DNA from: CAG-273 sp051891195
GTDB lineage: Bacteria; Bacillota; Clostridia; TANB77; CAG-508
Assembly: GCA_051891195.1 (NCBI GenBank)
Contig: JBJFEZ010000033.1
Coordinates: forward strand, 1 to 43,237
DNA: 43,237 nucleotides
Direction: 5' to 3'
The notes beneath the pieces are model-generated. The model searched no databases. It was not told where the DNA came from and was given only the letters and a program-made list of their open reading frames with translations. Below, piece after piece: positions 1 through 8,800 of this stretch (position 1 is its first letter; the number at the start of each line of letters is the position of its first letter). The position numbers and the translations under genes were made by a program.

Positions 1-192
1 TATACACATTTTCTCCTGCTAAATACTAATTTTAACAGTTTTCTTCTATTTAATTCTCAATGTGCTATAAAAGTGATTTTACTTTTCATACTTTTTACTA
101 CTTCATTTTATACATAATTTTTTACTTTGTAAATAGTTTTTGCAAATTTTTGTGTTTACTTTTTTAATTTACCTTTGTGTTTTCTATACAAG

Positions 193-221
193 AAAAAAGC
201 AAGTATTAACCTTGCTTTTTT
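193..221. terminator. Bidirectional terminator hairpin
   Basis: An 11-bp perfect stem (193-203 with 211-221) and a 7-nt loop carry A and T runs on either side, so it can act on both strands. It lies just past the stop of the minus-strand membrane protein gene that ends at 259. Upstream of it, bases 1-190 are T-rich with no gene I can support. Confidence 0.75.
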
Positions 222-258
222 CCTTAATCAGTAGCATTATGTGCTTTTTCCGACTTTT

Positions 259-954
259 TTATTTTTCCTTCTCTTTTTTCCAAGTGGTCATATATGCCAT
301 TTCAAAAATATTATACTTTGCTACTTCTTGTTCTAGTACCGCAATAAATGGTAGTAAAATAACATAAAGAACAAGTGCAATATTTTCTAAAAAAGATGGA
401 ACTATTGGCAGAAGTTTAAATGATATCGCAAATACAACAAAAGGTAAAAAAATAACTACAACCTGAGACATTATATATAATGTTTGTTTTAAAGTTACTT
501 TATTTACATACACTTTTATTTTTGCAAAATAGTAAATTAATTTGCTTACAGTTACGTCTGTTTTTGCGTAAGTTAACATATTCCGCTGATACTCTCTAAA
601 TCTTATCCATAATGCTGTTATACTAAAAGGAATTGCTGTTATTATAATATTTATAAAAATATTCACAAAACATCCCATTGTAAACAGTATTACAAATGTT
701 AATAGATAAACTACTGTAAATATCACTTCTTTTTTAGTTCCCCTGAACAATTCTTTGCTCAATGTGGATAGTAATACATTTATTACATACCCAATCAGAA
801 TCGCATTAAATGGAACTGATACAAAGATTGGTTGAAAATTCCACAAATACGAACATTCTGCAAAAATAATTGTAAAAAATGTATAAAACGAAATTGGGTC
901 ATCACTGTATAAAAGCCGCCAGCCTTGTTTCCACTTACTGATTAATTTTTCCAT
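259..954 (-). CDS. Unrecognised polytopic membrane protein
   Basis: A 231-residue protein that I do not recognise. A short charged N-terminus (KLISKWKQGWRLL) is followed by about five or six hydrophobic segments, roughly residues 25-45, 48-68, 78-98, 100-120, 160-185 and 190-215, with a lysine-rich C-terminus (TTWKKEKEK). It is probably a plasma-membrane protein; no catalytic motif is visible. A GAGGAG ribosome binding site precedes the ATG, and a promoter lies about 85 bp upstream, so it is probably a single-gene unit closed by the 193-221 hairpin. Codon choice is less AT-biased than in the neighbours (CTG, GGC, TCG, AGG appear). It holds two in-frame CGG codons, at 916-918 (W-CGG-L) and 583-585 (Q-CGG-N). 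CGG is otherwise absent from native-looking genes here except at frameshifts, so recent transfer is possible. Confidence 0.75.
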   Translation of the reverse strand: MEKLISKWKQGWRLLYSDDPISFYTFFTIIFAECSYLWNFQPIFVSVPFNAILIGYVINVLLSTLSKELFRGTKKEVIFTVVYLLTFVILFTMGCFVNIFINIIITAIPFSITALWIRFREYQRNMLTYAKTDVTVSKLIYYFAKIKVYVNKVTLKQTLYIMSQVVVIFLPFVVFAISFKLLPIVPSFLENIALVLYVILLPFIAVLEQEVAKYNIFEMAYMTTWKKEKEK

Positions 955-1040
955 ATCCTTTTTCTCCTCAAAATAATTATTTTACTTTTGCTGTCTATAT
1001 ATGAACCTGAAAAACAGGATTTAAAAAAGTTACTTATTTT

Positions 1041-1069
1041 ATTTTACCATATTTACATAATTTTTACAA
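1041..1069 (-). promoter_or_regulatory. Sigma-A-type promoter of the 259-954 gene
   Basis: On the minus strand, TTGTAA (1064-1069), a 17-bp spacer and TAAAAT (1041-1046). It leaves a leader of about 80 nt before the start codon at 954; the leader contains only a small CCTG/CAGG hairpin. Confidence 0.55.
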
Positions 1070-1088
1070 GTGTGTTGTAATAGATGAA

Positions 1089-1131
1089 AAATAATTGAAG
1101 CAAATTAAAAAATATTTCACTTCAATTATTT
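1089..1131 (-). terminator. Terminator after the ZIP transporter gene
   Basis: A 12-bp perfect stem (1089-1100 with 1120-1131) lies just downstream of the ZIP stop codon at 1149. On the minus strand it is followed by a T-rich stretch (TTATTTTTC). Confidence 0.65.
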
Positions 1132-1148
1132 CTTGAGTATTGTTTTTA

Positions 1149-1946
1149 TTATCCTAATGCAACGTCTAGTACCATCATTAGTACAAAACCAAAAATCAAT
1201 CCAAAAGTAGATAAATTTTTATTTTCTTTTATGGATTCTGGTAATAATTCTCTTGCTGCCACAATTAGCATTGCTCCTGCTGCAAACGCTAGTAAAAATG
1301 GTAGCATACTTCTTATATATATTACTAATATTGCACCTATTACAGCTGCTACTGGTTCTACTATTGCTGACGCCTGACCAATCATAAAACTTTTAAATCT
1401 TGAATAACCTTCACTTCTAAGCGGTAGAGCTACTGCTGCACCTTCTGGAAAGTTTTGAATTCCTATTCCTATAGCAAGCATAATAGCTCCTATTAAAGTC
1501 ATTCCTGGTACTCCGCTTGCTATTCCTCCAAAGGCAACTCCTACTGCCATTCCTTCTGGTATATTGTGAATAGTAATTGCTGATATTAGCAGAATATTTC
1601 TCTTTAGTGAAGTTGAACTTCTTAAGTTTTTATTGCTTTTTAATATTTTGTCTAAAAACCTATCCGATAGTAGTACAAACAATCCACCAGCAATAAATCC
1701 TATAGCTGGTAATAGCCATACTATGTATCCAAGTTCTTCTGATAAGTCAAGTGCAGGAGATAGTAAAGACCAAAATGAAGCTGCAATCATTACGCCGGCA
1801 CTAAAGCCTAAAATAGTATCTAATACTTTTTTGTTCATTTCTTTAAAAAAGCAAACTATAAGTGCTCCAAGTGCGGTTACTCCCCAAGTAAATATTGTTG
1901 CAAGTAATGCCTGAATTACTGGGCTTAAGTTTTCAAACCAATTCAA
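1149..1946 (-). CDS. ZIP family divalent metal transporter
   Basis: A 265-residue plasma-membrane protein of the ZIP (ZupT/GufA-like) family, which imports Zn2+ and other divalent metals. About eight hydrophobic segments are visible. The two family metal-site motifs are present: HNIPEG at about residues 127-132 (TM4) and QNFPEG at about 164-169 (TM5). Substitution of Q for H in the second motif is common in the GufA-like branch. The length matches the family. It lies 77 bp downstream of uvrA on the same strand and may be co-transcribed, but no functional link is implied. The metal preference cannot be read from sequence. Confidence 0.9.
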   Translation of the reverse strand: MNWFENLSPVIQALLATIFTWGVTALGALIVCFFKEMNKKVLDTILGFSAGVMIAASFWSLLSPALDLSEELGYIVWLLPAIGFIAGGLFVLLSDRFLDKILKSNKNLRSSTSLKRNILLISAITIHNIPEGMAVGVAFGGIASGVPGMTLIGAIMLAIGIGIQNFPEGAAVALPLRSEGYSRFKSFMIGQASAIVEPVAAVIGAILVIYIRSMLPFLLAFAAGAMLIVAARELLPESIKENKNLSTFGLIFGFVLMMVLDVALG

Positions 1947-2023
1947 TCTTATTCACCTCACATTACATAATATGTTTTGATGAATTTCTTTGTTACAAGT
2001 TTAAATTGGTTAAATATTTATTG

Positions 2024-4852
2024 TTATTTTTCTAAAATTTTCTTTAAAAATTGGCCTGTATAACTTTGTTCATTTTTTACAATTTGTTCTGGTGAACCAA
2101 CTGCAATTACTTGTCCACCCTTTTCTCCTCCTTCTGGTCCCAAGTCAATAATATAGTCTGCTGTTTTTATTAAGTCTAAATTGTGTTCTATTACAATAAT
2201 ACTATTTCCCGTATCAACTAATCTTTGTAAAATTTCTACTAATCTGTGAACATCTGCTATATGAAGTCCTGTTGTAGGTTCATCTAAAATGTATAATGTT
2301 TTTCCTGTTGCTTTTTTAGATAATTCTGTTGCTAGTTTTACACGTTGTGCCTCTCCGCCAGATAAAGTAGTTGATGTCTGTCCTAGTTTAATATAGCCAA
2401 GTCCAACATCATATAAAGTTTGAATTTTAGATTTAATTCTAGGTATATTTTCAAAAAATTTTAGTGCCTCCTCTACTGTCATATCAAGTACATCACTAAT
2501 TGTTTTTCCTTTATATTTTACTTCTAATGTTTCTCTATTATATCTTTTTCCTTTACACACTTCACAAGGTACATAAATGTCTGGTAAGAAGTGCATTTCT
2601 ATTTTTAATACACCATCTCCAGAACAAGCTTCACATCTGCCTCCTGAAACGTTAAAACTAAATCGGCCTTTGTCATAGCCTCTCATCTTTGCTTCAGCTG
2701 TTGCCGCAAATATATCTCTAATCATATCAAATACACCTGTATATGTAGCTGGGTTAGAGCGTGGCGTTCTACCTATTGGAGATTGGTCAATGTTTATAAT
2801 TTTATCAATGTTTTCTAGTCCTTTTATTTCTTTGCATTTTCCTGGTTTTTCATTAGACCCATAAATTTCTTTTGCCACTGTTTTGTATAATATATCATTA
2901 ACTAGTGTACTTTTTCCTGAACCAGAAACACCAGTTACGCAAACAAACTGACCTAATGGAAATTTTACATTTACATTTTTTAAATTGTGCTCCGTAGCAC
3001 CTTTAATTTCAATAGCTTTTCCATTTGATTTTCTTCTTTTCTTTGGTACTGTAATTTGTTTTTTACCACTTAAATATTGACCTGTAATAGATTCGGGCAC
3101 TAGTTTAATTTCTTCAGCAGTGCCTTGTGCTATTACATTTCCACCGTGAACGCCAGGTCCAGGACCTATGTCTATAATTTGGTCTGCTGCATACATAGTG
3201 TCTTCATCGTGCTCTACAACTAAAACAGTATTTCCTAAATCTCTTAATTTTCTAAGAGTTGCCAATAATTTGTTATTATCTCTTTGATGTAAACCTATAC
3301 TTGGTTCATCTAATATATACAATACCCCTGTTAGCCCAGAACCTATTTGGGTTGCTAAACGTATACGTTGTGCTTCTCCGCCAGACAATGTTCCTGCACC
3401 TCTAGATAAAGTTAAATATTCTAACCCTACATCTATTAAGAATTGTAAACGCTTATTTAACTCTTTTAAAATTTGGTCTGCTATCATTTTGTCTTTGTTA
3501 TTTAATTCTAATGTATTTAAAAATTCTTTTATTCTATTAATAGGCAAATCTGTTAATTCATTAATATTTTTGTCTCCAATTTTTACTGCTAAACTTTCTT
3601 TTTTTAGCCTTGCTCCATTACAAGTTTGGCAGTTACTTTCACTCATATACATTTCGTAAAAGTCTCTCATACCTTGAGATTTTGTTTCATTGTATCTTCT
3701 ATCTAAAGTTGGTATAACTCCTTCAAATGGGCTTGTAAATTTTCTAGTACCAGCATATGAAGTATATTCAAAATCAAGAGCCTCATCTCCTGTACCATAT
3801 AATATTTTCTCTAAAAACCATCTTGGCAATTTTTTTATTGGTACGTCTTTAATTTCTACTCCATAATGTCTTGCAATACTTTCAAAATACATTTTTGCCA
3901 TTGTGTCGCCTTTTTTCATAGTACTAGCTCCAAAAGCTTTTACTCCATCATATAGTGTTTTGTTTTTATCTGGAATTATTAAATCTTCATCCATCTTCAT
4001 TAAATAACCAATACCTGTACAAGTTGGGCAAGCTCCAAATGGATTGTTAAAAGAAAACATTCTTGGCGTTAGTTCTTCTATACTAATATTACAATCTGGA
4101 CAAGCATAATTTTGACTATATAAAATTTCTTTTTCTCCTGGTATATCAATTAGTACAATATTGTTTGCATATTTTAAAGCAGTTTCTACAGATTCTGTTA
4201 GCCTTGTTCTAATATTTTCATTTATAACTAATCTATCTACTACAAGTTCTATGTTATGTTTTTTCTTTCTATCTATTTCTATATCATCTGTTAGTTCAAA
4301 AACTTCTCCATCTATACGCACACGAACAAAACCTTCTTTTTGAAAGTCTTGTAAAAGTTTAGTATACTCGCCTTTTTTGCCACGAATAACTGGTGATAAA
4401 ACTTGTATTCTAGTGCCTTCTTTTAAATTCATAACGCTATCTATAATTTGGTCTATAGTTTGCTTTTCAATTTTCTTTCCACAATTAGGACAATATGGTA
4501 CCCCAATTCTTGCATATAGCAAACGAATATAATCATAAATTTCTGTTACTGTTCCTACTGTAGAACGTGGATTACGAGATGTTGTTTTTTGGTCTATAGA
4601 AATTGCTGGAGATAATCCTTCTATTGATTCTACATCAGGTTTTTCCATTAGTCCTAAAAATTGTCTTGCATATGAAGATAAGCTTTCTACATATCTTCTT
4701 TGTCCTTCTGCATATAAAGTGTCAAATGCTAGTGAAGATTTACCCGAACCTGAAAGTCCTGTAATTACTACTAATTTATCTCTTGGAATTTCTAAATTTA
4801 TATTTTTTAAATTATGTTCTTTCGCTCCCTTAATAATAATGCTATCTTGCAT
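2024..4852 (-). CDS. uvrA: Excinuclease ABC subunit A
   Basis: A 942-residue cytoplasmic damage-recognition ATPase of nucleotide excision repair, which loads UvrB. Two ABC modules are complete: Walker A GLSGSGKSS at about 32-40 and GVSGSGKST near 645, each with an LSGGEAQR signature and Walker B (ILDEPSIGL, ILDEPTTGL). Zinc-finger cysteine pairs are visible (CPNCGKK, CPDC, CPTC and CEAC...CEVC). Length is normal for Firmicutes. An SD-like GGGGG lies 9 nt before the ATG, and a good promoter lies 40 bp upstream. It contains no in-frame CGG codon. uvrB and uvrC are not in the window. Confidence 0.98.
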   Translation of the reverse strand: MQDSIIIKGAKEHNLKNINLEIPRDKLVVITGLSGSGKSSLAFDTLYAEGQRRYVESLSSYARQFLGLMEKPDVESIEGLSPAISIDQKTTSRNPRSTVGTVTEIYDYIRLLYARIGVPYCPNCGKKIEKQTIDQIIDSVMNLKEGTRIQVLSPVIRGKKGEYTKLLQDFQKEGFVRVRIDGEVFELTDDIEIDRKKKHNIELVVDRLVINENIRTRLTESVETALKYANNIVLIDIPGEKEILYSQNYACPDCNISIEELTPRMFSFNNPFGACPTCTGIGYLMKMDEDLIIPDKNKTLYDGVKAFGASTMKKGDTMAKMYFESIARHYGVEIKDVPIKKLPRWFLEKILYGTGDEALDFEYTSYAGTRKFTSPFEGVIPTLDRRYNETKSQGMRDFYEMYMSESNCQTCNGARLKKESLAVKIGDKNINELTDLPINRIKEFLNTLELNNKDKMIADQILKELNKRLQFLIDVGLEYLTLSRGAGTLSGGEAQRIRLATQIGSGLTGVLYILDEPSIGLHQRDNNKLLATLRKLRDLGNTVLVVEHDEDTMYAADQIIDIGPGPGVHGGNVIAQGTAEEIKLVPESITGQYLSGKKQITVPKKRRKSNGKAIEIKGATEHNLKNVNVKFPLGQFVCVTGVSGSGKSTLVNDILYKTVAKEIYGSNEKPGKCKEIKGLENIDKIINIDQSPIGRTPRSNPATYTGVFDMIRDIFAATAEAKMRGYDKGRFSFNVSGGRCEACSGDGVLKIEMHFLPDIYVPCEVCKGKRYNRETLEVKYKGKTISDVLDMTVEEALKFFENIPRIKSKIQTLYDVGLGYIKLGQTSTTLSGGEAQRVKLATELSKKATGKTLYILDEPTTGLHIADVHRLVEILQRLVDTGNSIIVIEHNLDLIKTADYIIDLGPEGGEKGGQVIAVGSPEQIVKNEQSYTGQFLKKILEK

Positions 4853-4889
4853 TTATTTGCCCCCTTATAATTTATATCATAACATACTA

Positions 4890-4918
4890 ATTATAAAACA
4901 TTAGTTTGAAAAAATCAA
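4890..4918 (-). promoter_or_regulatory. Sigma-A-type promoter of uvrA
   Basis: On the minus strand: TTGATT (4913-4918), 17-bp spacer, TATAAT (4890-4895), about 40 bp upstream of the uvrA start. I do not see a convincing LexA operator overlapping it. Confidence 0.7.
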
Positions 4919-5009
4919 TATTTTTTAATTTTATTACAAAAATATTACACAAATGTTACAAAATGGCAATGTATATTACATAATCATTACAGCTAGTTTA
5001 CAAAAAATA

Positions 5010-5082
5010 TTATCCACAGTATTGTGGAAACTGTGGATAACTTTGTGAATAACTATAAATAGGCACATATTTTTGTGGATAA
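5010..5082. promoter_or_regulatory. Cluster of four exact DnaA boxes
   Basis: Four perfect matches to the DnaA box TTATNCACA lie within 73 bp: TTATCCACA at 5010-5018 on the plus strand, and TGTGGATAA 5032-5040, TGTGAATAA 5044-5052 and TGTGGATAA 5074-5082 on the opposite strand. They sit in the 420-bp gene-free gap between uvrA (start 4852) and the DUF1294 gene (stop 5277). The gap is extremely AT-rich on both sides. This is either a replication-origin element or a DnaA-binding regulatory or titration site. No dnaA or dnaN is visible next to it. Confidence 0.8.
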
Positions 5083-5135
5083 CTTTTATATTTTATTTGT
5101 TATTATTTTATGGTAACACTTTATTTACTAAACTT

Positions 5136-5163
5136 TGTCAAATAGTTTTATAACTATTTGACA
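5136..5163. repeat. 12-bp perfect palindrome beside the DnaA boxes
   Basis: TGTCAAATAGTT and its exact inverse are separated by 4 nt (TTAT). It is too far from a T-tract to be an obvious terminator. It could be an operator or part of the same DnaA-box region; the role is unknown. Confidence 0.6.
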
Positions 5164-5227
5164 GTATTTTCCATTATTTTATTTGTGTAATAAAATATAA
5201 TAAATCTAGCTTTATCTAACTTAAAAA

Positions 5228-5252
5228 AAAGTGCATTTTTAAAATGCACTTT
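5228..5252 (-). terminator. Terminator after the DUF1294 gene
   Basis: AAAGTGCATTTT and its inverse form a near-continuous 12-bp inverted repeat. On the minus strand it is followed by a T run, 25 bp past the stop codon at 5277. The A and T runs make it potentially bidirectional. Confidence 0.75.
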
Positions 5253-5276
5253 CCTCGTTATAAAAATAGTATTAAT

Positions 5277-5555
5277 TTAAATAATAATTAGTATGGCTAA
5301 TATAATTTCACATACTAAAATTACCGGAAAGCCTATTACAAACTTAGCTTTTTGAGTTTTATGGTGAAAGGTATACATTCCAGCAATTCCACCTATTCCT
5401 CCTCCTAATAAAACTAGAACTAATAAAGTATTCTCTGGTATTCTCCATTTGCCTCTTTTAGCTTTTCCCTTATCAATCCACATCATAAAAAATGTAAATA
5501 AATTTATTGCTATTAAATATATAATTAAATTTTGTAATGTGAATAATTTTTCCAT
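5277..5555 (-). CDS. DUF1294 family small membrane protein
   Basis: A 92-residue protein with hydrophobic segments at about 8-24, 43-60 and 72-92. The DUF1294 family pattern is visible: W-I-D-K-x-K-A near residue 26, R-I-P-E near 38, a G-G-G-x-G-G stretch, and H-H-K-T near 65. The molecular function of DUF1294 is unknown to me. It is the first gene downstream of polC, separated from it by a 167-nt structured hairpin (5622-5788), so it may be only weakly coupled to that operon. Confidence 0.85.
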   Translation of the reverse strand: MEKLFTLQNLIIYLIAINLFTFFMMWIDKGKAKRGKWRIPENTLLVLVLLGGGIGGIAGMYTFHHKTQKAKFVIGFPVILVCEIILAILIII

Positions 5556-5621
5556 ATCTTTCTATTTACTCCTATTAAAATATTTTTAAAATTATTATAG
5601 TTTAAACTCTTAAGGCAAAAA

Positions 5622-5788
5622 GCAGTAGTAGTATAATACTTTTTTAGAGCGTGGTTTCGTGGGGACCGACAAGGTAGAAACCGCTAAAGGATTGCACGGA
5701 TAGCAACTTATTTTTGTAATAGCAATCCGATTGCGGTTTCTTCGCAGTTGGGGGTTGGAGCGATAAAAAAGTATTATACTACTACTGC
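5622..5788. ncRNA. Large structured hairpin, copy A of a four-member family
   Basis: A 24-bp perfect outer stem (5622-5645 with 5765-5788) encloses a conserved core. The core has GTGGGGACCGACAAGG on the 5' side and TTCGCAGTTGGGGGTTGG on the 3' side. A second stem AGAAACCGC/GCGGTTTCT (5676-5684 with 5733-5741) and a third GGATTGC/GCAATCC (5689-5695 with 5722-5728) follow. Other copies lie at 10264-10429, 24447-24615 and 43068-43219. Here it lies between the polC stop (5813) and the DUF1294 gene, both minus-strand; the coding strand of the RNA is not known. A terminator role for polC is possible, but the conserved internal loop is more than a terminator needs. Confidence 0.75.
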
Positions 5789-5812
5789 GCTTTATCTAGT
5801 TGTTTGTAAAAT

Positions 5813-8800
5813 TTATCCAAATAAACTCATTTGATTGCTCTGGCTCATACCCTTTAAGCATCCAACTTTTTCTAATAGTTCAATAACAGACTTACCAATT
5901 TTAGAACGAATTTTCATATCATCAATAGACATAAACTTGCCCTCTTTTTTTGCATCATCTATACCTTCTGCTGCAACTGTTCCAAGACCAGGTATACTAT
6001 TTAAAGGTGGCCTTATTTCTGTTTCAGACTCCATTATAAACTTAGTTGCATGACTTTTATACAAGTCTATAGGTAAAAAGGTTATTCCTCTTTCATACAT
6101 TTCTAGTACTAACTCTAAAATAGCATACATATTTTTATCCTTTGTTGTGGCACTGTTTCCTTGTAAATCTATCTCCTTCATTTTGTTTTTAACTTTTTCT
6201 ACACCGTGACACATAACATCGCTATCAAATTCATCTGCACGAATTGTATAAAATGCTGTATAATAAGCTGCTGGTTTATGAACTTTAAACCAAGCAATAC
6301 GAAAAGCATTTGTTACATAAGCTGCAGCATGTGCTTTAGGGAACATATACTTAATTTTTTGGCAAGAGCCAATATACCATTCTGGTATGTTATATTCCCT
6401 CATCATAGCTTCGTATTCTTTCCATTTTTCCGGATCTTTTGAAGCTTTTCCTTTACGAACAAACTCCATAATTTTAAATGCTGGTTTTGGTGGCAAACCT
6501 TGTTTAATCAAATAAAGCATAATATCATCTCTACAACCTATTGCTTCACTTAATGTAACAATTCCTTGATTAACTAATTCTTGACCATTGTTAAGCCATA
6601 CGTCTGTACCGTGTGAAAGTCCTGATATACTAATAAGTTCATTAAAGGTTGTTGGTCTTGTGTCTACTAACATTCCTCTAACAAATTTTGTACCAAATTC
6701 AGGTATTCCAAATGTTCCTACTTCTGAATGAATTTGCTCAGGTGTAACACCTAATACGTCAGTAGAACTAAATATAGACATTGTTTCTTTATCATCCAAT
6801 GGTACTTTAGTTGGGTCAATTCCAGTCAAGTCAAATAGCATACGTATCATAGTAGGATCATCGTGTCCTAGAATATCTAATTTTAGTAGATTTTGGTCAA
6901 TAGAGTGGTAGTCAAAATGTGTTGTAATAATATCAGAATTTGGGTCATCTGCTGGATGTTGTACAGGAGTAAATTCATATATTTCTCTTCCTTTTGGTAC
7001 AACTATAATGCCTCCAGGATGTTGTCCAGTTGTTCTTTTAATTCCTGTACAACCTTGTGATATACGAAGTACTTCTGCATTACTTACTGGTATTCCTCTT
7101 TCTTCATAATATTTTTTTACATAACCATAAGCTGTTTTATCTGCTACTGTACCTACTGTTCCCGCCTTAAAAGTAGTTCCTTTTCCAAAAATAACCTCTG
7201 TGTAGCGGTGTGCTTTTGCTTGATATTCTCCAGAGAAGTTTAAGTCAATATCAGGTTCTTTGTCTCCATCAAACCCTAAAAAGGTTTCAAACGGAATATC
7301 CATACCATCTTTTTGTAGTTTAGTACCACAGTTAGGACATTGCTTATCTGGTAAGTCAAATCCATTTTTTACTCCATAGTCAGAAAAATCTGAATACTTA
7401 CAATTAGGACATCTATAATGTGGAGGAAGAGAGTTTACTTCTGTAATACCTGTCATATTTGCAACAAAGGAAGAACCTACAGAACCTCTTGAACCTACTA
7501 TGTATCCATCTTCATTTGATTTCCATACTAACTTTTGAGCAATTATATACATAACCGAGAACCCATTAGTAATAATAGAATTTAGCTCTTTATCTAGTCT
7601 AGCTTGTACTATTTCAGGCAGTTCTTCACCATATAATTCGTGTGCTTTGCTATATGCAATTTCCTTTATAGTTTCTTCACAGCCTTCAATATATGGTGGA
7701 CATTTTTCAGGAGAAATTGGGCTTATTTTTTCACACATATCTGCAATTTTATTTGTGTTTGTTACAACAACTTCATATGCCTTTTCTTCTCCTAAATATT
7801 CAAATTCTTTTAGCATTTCGTCAGTAGTACGTAAGTATAATGGTGCTTGGTCATCTGCATCATCATATCCCTGTCCTGCCATTAAAATCCTACGGTATAT
7901 TTCATCTTGTGGATCCATAAAATGAACATCACAAGTTGCTACTACAGGTTTTTGTAACTTTTCTCCTAAAGCCACTATTTTTTTGTTTATATCTTGTAAT
8001 TCTTCAACGCTTTTTACTGTCTCATTTCTAACCATAAACATATTATTGCCTAGTGGCTGTATTTCTAAATAGTCATAGTCGCTTGCAATTTCTTCTAGTT
8101 CTTCATCTGTTTTTCCTGCAATAATTGCTCTATATAGTTCTCCTGCTTCACAAGCGCTACCTAACATTAAACCTTCTGAATATTTTTTATAAATAGATTT
8201 TAATATACGTGGCTTTTTGTAAAAATAATCTAGATGTGAAATAGATATTAATTTGTATAAATTTTTAAGTCCTACATAATCTTTTGCTAAAATAATTGCG
8301 TGATATGTTGGTAGTGATTTGTAATCTGCTTTGCCACTTAACTTTGTTTCCATATCATCTAATGTTACAACATTCTTTTCTTTTAGCATGTCTAGCATAA
8401 CATTAAACACTTTTACTGTAGTATCTACATCATCTAATGCTCTATGTGCTACTTCTACTTTTATTCCTAAGTTTTCTGCAATAATTCCTAATTTATATTT
8501 TTTATATTCTGGAAATAAAGCTTTAGCTAATCGTAAAGTGTCTAAATATGTATTACCTAATTTCAATCCTAATTCTGTACAATTATGTTTTAGAAATCCA
8601 ATATCAAAATCAGCATTATGTGCAACTAATACACTGTCTCCAACAAATTCTAAAACTTTTGGTAAAACTTCTTCTATAGTAGGTGCATCTTTTACCATAT
8701 CATCTGTAATATTTGTTACTTCAACTACTCTTTGTGGTATTGGTTTTTCAGGGTTTACAAATGTACTAAATTCTTCAATAACCTTATGATTTTTAACCTT

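Noticed and set aside
5010..5082. Calling the DnaA-box cluster oriC outright
   Set aside because: No dnaA, dnaN or other usual origin neighbours are in view, and skew cannot be judged from this window, so I list it only as a DnaA-box cluster.
5622..5788. The large hairpins as IS or transposon ends
   Set aside because: The arms are different in each copy, whereas terminal repeats of one element family would be alike. No transposase lies between or beside them, and the conserved part is the internal loop.
8331..8789. A 152-codon open frame on the plus strand inside polC
   Set aside because: It is antisense to the PolC exonuclease region, has no ribosome binding site, and its composition follows from the polC codons.
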